Shown: piece after piece, positions 58,265 through 64,000 of the stretch | Numbering within the stretch: position 1 is the first letter of the stretch | Layout: each line of letters starts with the position of its first letter | Source: Zobellia alginiliquefaciens | GTDB lineage: Bacteria; Bacteroidota; Bacteroidia; Flavobacteriales; Flavobacteriaceae | Length of the DNA stretch: 64,000 nucleotides | Direction: 5' to 3' | Assembly: GCF_029323795.1 (NCBI RefSeq) | Contig: NZ_CP119758.1 | Coordinates: 2,852,001-2,916,000 of the forward strand | Translations under genes and position numbers: made by a program | Notes under the pieces: generated by a model | Told to the model about the DNA's origin: nothing | Seen by the model: the letters and a program-made list of their open reading frames with translations, nothing else | The model's database searches: none

Positions 58265-60997
58265 CTATTTCTTTCTTTTATACAACAGATAAGCCACAAT
58301 AAGCAATAAGATGCCAAGAAGGGCCCAAACCCAAGATGACAGTAATCCAGTTTGATTTGTTATCGGGCTGTTGTCTCCAATTACAATAAGGGCACTCCAG
58401 TAGGCCGGGGCAATGGCACTCTCTCGATATTTTTGAATATAGTCCAGTTTTGCTTGTCGCATAGCGGCAGATTTTGTGGCACCTTTGTCAAGTTCTGTAT
58501 AAAATGAGGTAATCAATTCTTTACTGCTCTTGTCGTAAGTGGACCATAATGAAGACACCACACTTTTTGCTCCGGAATGGAAAAAGCCCCTGGCCAAACT
58601 CATCGCGCCCTCTCCTTTTTTAAGCTCTCCAATTGAGGTGTTGCATGCACTCAAAACAACCATTTCGGCTTGGTTTTTTGTGGCATAAATTTCATTCAAG
58701 AACATTTTATCATCGTTAAAAGCAATCCACGGGTCTTCGCTTTGCCCAACATCGGCATGGGTAGATAAATGTACGATTCGGTAATCCTCAAAATTATTGA
58801 CAAAAGCCGATTTTGTAGCCTCGTCCTTCAAGTCTATATTTCCGGGGAATATCTTCTGAACTTCTTCTATTTCGGAACCGCTGAACATCAAGTTGGGAAG
58901 TCCTAAGCTAGCAAATTGAACTGGAGCAATTGCATAAAATTCTTTGCTGGGTGAACTAGAAACACGAGTTTTAGCTTCTAAATAAGACATAGAATAGGCA
59001 TATCTAACCTCCGTGTCCTCAATAAAATATCTTGCCGGATTGTTATTTACAACAAAGGCTTCAAAGGGAATCTGTTGTAGAATATGGTCAGATATAATTG
59101 TTATCTTTTTGTTTTTTACTTGCTCATAAACCTGTTCAGGAACCAATTGTTGAAAAACATGATTAGAAAGTTGATTGTATGCCGCAAGCGCCGCTCTGTT
59201 TATAGTCAAGTTGGTCAGTTGCCTATAAAGCTGAATAATATCTTGATTCAGATCTTTTGCATTTTTCAGCTTGAAAAATTGTGTGTCGTCTACAGTGGTT
59301 AAAAGGGCATAGCCTTGTTCGTCGTTCAAGATATATTGTAACACTACTTCATCCTGAGAGATAAACTTTTTTTTAAATTCGGAATAGGGGAGGATGGACG
59401 CTTGTTTGCTCAGTTTTTCATAATCGGGAAATACACTGCTTAAAGAATCTTTAAAAGAGGAATACGTATTTTTATGATTATATATTACGGATTTTAAATT
59501 TAAAAGCGTGTCTTGAGATTTCGTGTTACTATTCTTCAATTTACTTTCTGCTAAGAATATAGACTGCTTCAACTCGTATTCCCGTTGTATGGTTCCTTTT
59601 GGTAGCCGAGTAATTTCTTTTGCTTGTTCAGCCGTAATATCTTCTAGTAATAGTAGCGCTTTATTTCGCTCCATAAAATAAAAAGCATCTTGTGGTTTAT
59701 TGAGGAGATAACATACTTCCACAGCCTTTGTATATAGCGAAGCTCCCTTTTCTCGCCAGAAAAGTTTCGATTTATTCTCTGTGCTTTCAGAACGAATAAT
59801 GTCAACTAACTTATCTGCCAATGAAAAGGTGGTTAACGAATAGTCTAGGTACTTAGCGTTGTTGTCATATTTATAATAATTAAGCCAGCAGTTTGCCTTT
59901 GCAATCAAATGGTTTAATAAATAGAGTTTAGTTGTTGAAAGTTCTAGGTCTTCAGATGAGCATTGATTACGGCTATTTATTTCTCTGTTTTTGTTCGTTG
60001 CCCAAACAATGGCTTTTTGGTAATTAAATAGTGCTTTTTTAAAATCATTCTGAGCATAATGCAAATCACCTATAATTTCATAAGTTCTAGAATTGTCCGG
60101 GTTAAATAATTCCGCTCTGGATAAGTATTTATCTGCTATTGAGAATTCGTTTAATCGGATATGGGATTTGGCAAGACTGTTTAGCACTAAGTTGATGTCA
60201 TAGGAATAGAGGTTGGCGGAATCCTTTAATACTTTTTGGTGGTAGGTAATAGCTTCTCTAAACTGGCCGGTTTCCAATAAACGATCTCCTTCTGTATGGT
60301 TAATATCATCTGTCAAGTAAAAATCATCAATAGCTGATTTTTGTAATATTGAGTCTGCAATTTGCAAATGGCCCTTAATTTGTAAAGAATGCTCCTTAAT
60401 GCCCATTTCAGAATAGATAGTTGCTATATCTAAATGAATCTCTATTAATGTGTATTCTTGCTCCGGTAACTTTTCATAAAATAGAACCGCTTGATTTAGA
60501 TACGTTAATGCCTTATAAAAATCCCCCATTTTGAAATAGAGCATGCCTAGATATCTATTTCCTTTTTCGACTAACCGTTTGTCTTTTCCTGAATCTATAA
60601 GCAGTTGATAGTAATCTTCAGCGATAAAAATTTTTCCAATCAAATAGTTATAATAGGCCAGATTAAAGATTGTTTTTTCTAGGGAACCATTGTTTAAACT
60701 CCTTATGTTCTTTTTTAGAATAAAAGCCTTTTGAGTAAAAAATATAGCTTTTTCCATATCATCATTATGTCCGCTTTCCCACCAATTGATATAGAACCAT
60801 TTCCCGGCAACGTCGTGATAAAATTCAGCTAAGATTTTATTGTCTTGTTCCGAGTCCATTTTTATAATTAAGGAATCAATTTGTGTTTGACGAATTTTTA
60901 ATGAAGTATCGGAATGTATAATTTTTATTAGGGCATCGTCTTGCGAATAACAGAAGCCTGTTAAAAGTAGTAGATAAAGAGCTATTATTTTTTTCAT
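58265..60997 (-). CDS. TPR-CHAT domain protein, membrane anchored
   Basis: A 910-residue protein when started at 60997, where a signal peptide follows (KKIIALYLLLLTGFCYSQ); the frame is open 19 codons further. The first two-thirds hold TPR repeats (GNRYLGMLYFKMGDFYKALT, YLNQAVLFYEKL, IGDLHYAQNDFKKALFNYQK). The C-terminal CHAT domain (about 600-880) is a caspase-like protease fold with His747 in VHLSTHADVG and Cys785 in VVLSACNTSIGE. A membrane helix ends it (SWVWALLGILLLIVAYLLY). It is convergent with the sigma/TPR pair (11 nt). It may be transcribed by read-through of the subtilase unit, since only about 47 nt separate its ATG from that terminator. Confidence 0.9.
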   Translation of the reverse strand: MKKIIALYLLLLTGFCYSQDDALIKIIHSDTSLKIRQTQIDSLIIKMDSEQDNKILAEFYHDVAGKWFYINWWESGHNDDMEKAIFFTQKAFILKKNIRSLNNGSLEKTIFNLAYYNYLIGKIFIAEDYYQLLIDSGKDKRLVEKGNRYLGMLYFKMGDFYKALTYLNQAVLFYEKLPEQEYTLIEIHLDIATIYSEMGIKEHSLQIKGHLQIADSILQKSAIDDFYLTDDINHTEGDRLLETGQFREAITYHQKVLKDSANLYSYDINLVLNSLAKSHIRLNEFSIADKYLSRAELFNPDNSRTYEIIGDLHYAQNDFKKALFNYQKAIVWATNKNREINSRNQCSSEDLELSTTKLYLLNHLIAKANCWLNYYKYDNNAKYLDYSLTTFSLADKLVDIIRSESTENKSKLFWREKGASLYTKAVEVCYLLNKPQDAFYFMERNKALLLLEDITAEQAKEITRLPKGTIQREYELKQSIFLAESKLKNSNTKSQDTLLNLKSVIYNHKNTYSSFKDSLSSVFPDYEKLSKQASILPYSEFKKKFISQDEVVLQYILNDEQGYALLTTVDDTQFFKLKNAKDLNQDIIQLYRQLTNLTINRAALAAYNQLSNHVFQQLVPEQVYEQVKNKKITIISDHILQQIPFEAFVVNNNPARYFIEDTEVRYAYSMSYLEAKTRVSSSPSKEFYAIAPVQFASLGLPNLMFSGSEIEEVQKIFPGNIDLKDEATKSAFVNNFEDYRIVHLSTHADVGQSEDPWIAFNDDKMFLNEIYATKNQAEMVVLSACNTSIGELKKGEGAMSLARGFFHSGAKSVVSSLWSTYDKSSKELITSFYTELDKGATKSAAMRQAKLDYIQKYRESAIAPAYWSALIVIGDNSPITNQTGLLSSWVWALLGILLLIVAYLLYKRKK

Positions 60998-61048
60998 AAA
61001 CCGTATTGGGAAACACATGGTATTGTGGCTCAGTGGAATATATAAAAA

Positions 61049-61077
61049 ATCCACCTAACTATATAAATTAGGTGGAT
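61049..61077 (-). terminator. Terminator of the subtilase gene
   Basis: The stem ATCCACCTAA / TTAGGTGGAT with a 9-nt loop is followed on the minus strand by a T-run (complement of 61044-61049). It lies 36 nt after the subtilase stop codon. Confidence 0.82.
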
Positions 61078-61112
61078 AAATCAATGAAGGTTGTACTTCT
61101 AATTGTTAAAAA

Positions 61113-62420
61113 TTATTGGAGTTTTACGTATGTGCCATTAGCTATAGATGAAATTAAACTATTCGAGTAATGAACAATACCGTAGGTGTTGTTAAGAAAA
61201 TTGTATTTTAAATCTCTGGGGTTAGGCTTTCCTCTTTCGATAGATGTTACTCCCAATACCCCTGTTACATACGCAGTACTAAAAGAAGTACCCTCTATAT
61301 CGCGGTAGCTTGTATTTCCAAAGGATACTAACCAACCGTCATAAGGAGCAGCGACATCAGTACTAATGTCTCCAAAATTTGAGTCAGGATGGATAAGCAT
61401 TCTGGCGTAGGGGCTTGTATTATATTTATAACCTCCCACACTTAAGATATTCTCCGAGGCAAATCCGGATGGAAAATGTTTTTTAGAGCCATAGTCGGTA
61501 TCCAGACCATCGTTACCGGCCGAAGTTACTACAAGTGCACCTGTTTGACCTAATTCATCAATCATGGTATTTAGAAGGCTGTTTGGGTCAAAAAGAATCT
61601 TGTCGATACTTTTGCCAAAACTAGCGTTTACCATATCAATTGCACCACCTTTCGCTTGTACTTTTTGAATATATCCAAAAGCACAAACTACATTCCAATA
61701 TGACCCTTCACCATTTTTCTTGAAAGCTTTAACAGGTAGAATACTATAACCGTACTGTTTGTTATCTAATTGTGTCGTAATAATTTTGGTTACCAATGAA
61801 CCATGCCCATTAAAATCAAGTATATCATTAGGAGCTCCTTCATCAGTGAAATTCCAACCAGTGATATTATTGTCGCAATTAGTCAAATTAGATGTGTCGT
61901 ATAAATAAGGCTTTTTAAAAGGATCGTCGGTAAAAGGTTGCCCATAGTCTATACCACTGTCTATAATAGCTATATTTATACGGTCTTTAGTTATTGTAGA
62001 AATTAGATTCCCTTCAATTTGACCGGCTGCACCTTTTGTTTCATAACCTTTTATGGGCTCTATCGTCATATCAAATAAGAAATCACCTTCTGCATCTGGT
62101 CTTCTGCGTAATCGTTCTACCGCGAATTCAACAGGTTCTTTATTTGGATCAATACCCCATAACTCTAAATTGGGGTCCCCACATGAACATGGTTGGTAAT
62201 TATTTTCAGAACCATAATCTTTTCGAATATCATTTTTTTCTGATTCGGAAAGATTGTCTTCAAACCTAACTATTATCTGAGAGTCAGAGTACCCGTTTGT
62301 TGTGGACAAGTCTTTTCCTTTGCCTAAATCATTTTTAACAGACCCACTAAAATCTTCTAGTTTAGTACAGGAAGCTAATATAAGTGCAGTTGTTAATAAA
62401 AGAGTAATTTTCATTTTCAT
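61113..62420 (-). CDS. Subtilisin-like (S8) serine protease lipoprotein
   Basis: A 435-residue lipoprotein (lipobox LILASC, Cys18). An N-terminal inhibitor-like part (about 45-125, SDSQIIVRFEDNLSESEKND) precedes the S8 domain. The catalytic triad is visible: Asp154 in IAIIDSGIDYG, His206 in DFNGHGSLV, Ser379 in GTSFSTAYVTGV; Asn303 in SAGNDG is the oxyanion residue. All key residues are intact, so it should be active. It carries motif promoter copy 9 and lies next to the CHAT gene, suggesting two proteases in one pathway. Confidence 0.93.
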   Translation of the reverse strand: MKMKITLLLTTALILASCTKLEDFSGSVKNDLGKGKDLSTTNGYSDSQIIVRFEDNLSESEKNDIRKDYGSENNYQPCSCGDPNLELWGIDPNKEPVEFAVERLRRRPDAEGDFLFDMTIEPIKGYETKGAAGQIEGNLISTITKDRINIAIIDSGIDYGQPFTDDPFKKPYLYDTSNLTNCDNNITGWNFTDEGAPNDILDFNGHGSLVTKIITTQLDNKQYGYSILPVKAFKKNGEGSYWNVVCAFGYIQKVQAKGGAIDMVNASFGKSIDKILFDPNSLLNTMIDELGQTGALVVTSAGNDGLDTDYGSKKHFPSGFASENILSVGGYKYNTSPYARMLIHPDSNFGDISTDVAAPYDGWLVSFGNTSYRDIEGTSFSTAYVTGVLGVTSIERGKPNPRDLKYNFLNNTYGIVHYSNSLISSIANGTYVKLQ

Positions 62421-62451
62421 AATTGAGGGTTTTAGTGGTTAAATAGTGCTA

Positions 62452-62482
62452 CTTAATGTTCTAAACTAGGTAAAGGTTAACA
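62452..62482 (-). promoter_or_regulatory. Bipartite sigma-like promoter motif (copy 9)
   Basis: Minus strand: TGTTAACCTT (62473-62482), 14 nt, CATTAAG (62452-62458), 31 nt before the subtilase ATG. It starts 7 nt past the stop codon of the upstream gene. Confidence 0.7.
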
Positions 62483-62489
62483 ATCGGTT

Positions 62490-63197
62490 TTATTTATTGT
62501 AAGAAGTAAGCTCTGATCGGCTAACAAGGTTTCCGTTCTTTTTATACGATTCTTGTTTTATCATTCCCACGCCTTCGGCAAGCCATAGTTTAGATTCCAT
62601 CTCTATAGTAGCTCCCATTGTTTTAGTGGTGCTGTTTTCTGTAAGTAGATAGCATTCAAAAGTGCCTGCAGACGTGGTAATGCTCTCTTTTTTTTCTACT
62701 TTTCTGTCTGTTTGGTCAACAGATATGTTCATATTAATACCGGACATGCTCATTGCTATCTTTACATTGGCGTCATTTAATTGTTGGCCTACGCTGAGGT
62801 CATTTGGCAGTTCAATATCGGTTCCGGAAATATCCATATCAAGACCCATTTCAGAATATTGTTGCATCATTTGTGATGGGAAAAGTGATTTGTAATCAAC
62901 GGTAACCATTCCGTTTTCACAGGTAAAGGAATAACTGCTTTCAAAGACATCTTTTCCTTTTTTGTCTTTAAATTTCATGTCAAAAGTGGCGGCAGAGGCA
63001 GAACCTTCTTCACGAACATCAGCAATAGTGTAGTTTACGCTACCATCAACTTTACCTTTTTTATCATAATTGGTGTATTCAAATGAGCTTCCTTCTTCCA
63101 ATGGATAGAATTTACTACAACTTTCTTGAGCAAAAATGACGTTGGTAGTAAAGAAGCATAATAGGGTAATCATTAAAGGGGTTTTCATAATTTTCAT
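62490..63197 (-). CDS. Exported DUF3108/TapB-like protein
   Basis: A 235-residue exported protein with signal peptide (MITLLCFFTTNVIFAQE). The beta-rich body matches the DUF3108/TapB-like pattern of flavobacteria: CSKFYPLEEGSSFEYTNYDK, a VTVDYKSLFP strand, PNDLSVGQQLNDA, TTSAGTFECYLLTE, and LWLAEGVGMIKQESYKKNG near the end. The function is unknown; a lipoprotein-sorting-like barrel that binds a hydrophobic ligand is possible. It lies 11 nt after the OmpA gene and is probably co-transcribed with it. Confidence 0.8.
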   Translation of the reverse strand: MKIMKTPLMITLLCFFTTNVIFAQESCSKFYPLEEGSSFEYTNYDKKGKVDGSVNYTIADVREEGSASAATFDMKFKDKKGKDVFESSYSFTCENGMVTVDYKSLFPSQMMQQYSEMGLDMDISGTDIELPNDLSVGQQLNDANVKIAMSMSGINMNISVDQTDRKVEKKESITTSAGTFECYLLTENSTTKTMGATIEMESKLWLAEGVGMIKQESYKKNGNLVSRSELTSYNK

Positions 63198-63208
63198 TTT
63201 ATATTCTT

Positions 63209-64000
63209 TTATAATTTGATAAATTCTACACGTCTGTTTTGGGTTTTTCCATCTGCTGTGTTGTTGTCGGAAACAGGCTCTGTCTCTCCTTTGCCTTCAG
63301 TAGTTAATCTGTTTGAAGAAACGTTGTATATAGATGTCAAGGCACTTTTTACGGATTCAGCTCTGTTTTGCGATAGTTGCATGTTTTTATTATCATCTCC
63401 GTCCGCATCTGTGTGACCAACAATTTTTAACTGTATGGAACTGTCTTGCTGAAGTACCTGATAAATCTGGCGAATGATACCCATAGATTGCGGTTGAATG
63501 TTGGCCGAACCACTATCGAACAGAATACCGTTTGTAGATATTTTGCCATCTGCTAACAACTGTCTTCTAAGGTCAACACCTCCTTCGGCAATTTTTATAT
63601 TACCGATAAGAACAGACTCTTTTTCCGTATCCGTACCGCGTAGTATAAATTTAATGCCTTGCATTTGTACGTTTGCCGGTAGCAACCTGGGAACGTCTAT
63701 ATATTTGCTTTCATTGATCCACAGTCTAAAGCGTTCTTTGTTGACGGCTACGGATACGTGATGTTTCTGATTCACAATATTGCGGATATCCGCGCTCACA
63801 TCATTACGAATTACTCTTTTTGAAGCAATGTTGTTTTCTACCACCACCCCACGTCCTATAAATTGGCAGAAGGAGTATTCCACTTTTCCAAAGTTGGCTC
63901 CCTTTTTAAAAGTATTGTTATCACTAATAACAATACCTATATAGGATTGAGAAGAGGTTTTTTTGTCCAGTCCTGTTGCAAGTACATCAAACTCCAAAGT
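63209..64000 (-). CDS. OmpA-family protein, C-terminal part (runs off the window)
   Basis: 264 codons are visible; the start lies beyond the right edge. The N-terminal visible part is beta-rich and lectin- or LamG-like (VSVAVNKERFRLWINESKYI). The C-terminal OmpA domain (last about 110 residues) binds peptidoglycan: ILFDSGSANIQPQSMGIIRQ, LKIVGHTDADGDDNKNMQLS, QNRAESVKSAL and KTQNRRVEFIKL. It anchors the outer envelope. An operon with the DUF3108-like gene is likely. Confidence 0.9.
   Translation of the reverse strand, partial: TLEFDVLATGLDKKTSSQSYIGIVISDNNTFKKGANFGKVEYSFCQFIGRGVVVENNIASKRVIRNDVSADIRNIVNQKHHVSVAVNKERFRLWINESKYIDVPRLLPANVQMQGIKFILRGTDTEKESVLIGNIKIAEGGVDLRRQLLADGKISTNGILFDSGSANIQPQSMGIIRQIYQVLQQDSSIQLKIVGHTDADGDDNKNMQLSQNRAESVKSALTSIYNVSSNRLTTEGKGETEPVSDNNTADGKTQNRRVEFIKL

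Overview
The window is a piece of a Bacteroidota chromosome, most likely from a marine member of the Flavobacteriaceae. The base composition is AT-rich. Several genes are typical of that group: GSCFA, DUF4230, DUF5117-type metalloprotease, a reg_prop/Y_Y_Y sensor kinase, a type IX secretion (T9SS) C-terminal domain and a LysS with a Bacteroidota-type tail. Shine-Dalgarno sequences are rare, and TAnnTTTG-type -7 boxes precede several genes. No rRNA, tRNA, CRISPR array, transposase or phage gene was seen. I could not assign a genus.

Layout. 1-5.1 kb: housekeeping (TPM fragment, LemA, MerR regulator and M23 peptidase on the minus strand; alaS and a small HNH protein on plus). 5.2-8.4 kb: a very large propeller sensor kinase. 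8.7-14.1 kb: a decayed gene fragment, then small membrane and lipoproteins, a GSCFA protein, a plant-like LRR protein exported by T9SS, and DUF4230. 14.2-23.5 kb: a CE15-type esterase, aromatic amino acid hydroxylase, D-cysteine desulfhydrase-like enzyme, LysM glucosaminidase, hemL and several small proteins. 23.7-28.3 kb: a five-gene minus-strand operon led by a zinc metalloprotease with a Crp-type regulator. 28.8-32.8 kb: a repeat protein, a HupE/His-rich pair likely handling metals, and an SLC13 transporter. 32.9-39.4 kb: a four-gene PSD1/DUF1501 cytochrome operon of planctomycete style. 39.8-43.4 kb: lysS, a Pmp3-type peptide, a lipoprotein and lipB. 43.9-50.2 kb: a complete curli-type amyloid operon (CsgA, CsgB-like, CsgE with a CsgH-like front domain, CsgF, CsgG with an extra C-terminal barrel, and a propeller lipoprotein).

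50.3-64 kb is the most unusual part. It carries a sigma-70/ECF-like factor, a membrane-anchored TPR protein, a TPR-CHAT protease-like protein, a subtilase lipoprotein and an OmpA protein. Beside them lies a run of exported proteins with collagen-like, C1q-like, Kelch, PQQ-propeller and other propeller folds. Reading the upstream regions by eye, I found the same bipartite motif, TGTTAACCTT - 13 or 14 nt - CATTAA, nine times, each time in front of a gene of this cluster and also at the start of the sigma gene. I did not find the complete motif elsewhere in the window. Four times the motif sits directly behind a nearly identical AACCGAGG/CCTCGGTT terminator. Two tiny paralogous membrane peptides also carry it, one of them without a start codon. 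My inference is a self-contained, autoregulated sigma regulon of cell-surface lipoproteins coupled to a CHAT/subtilase proteolytic module. Direct control by this sigma factor is not proven by sequence.
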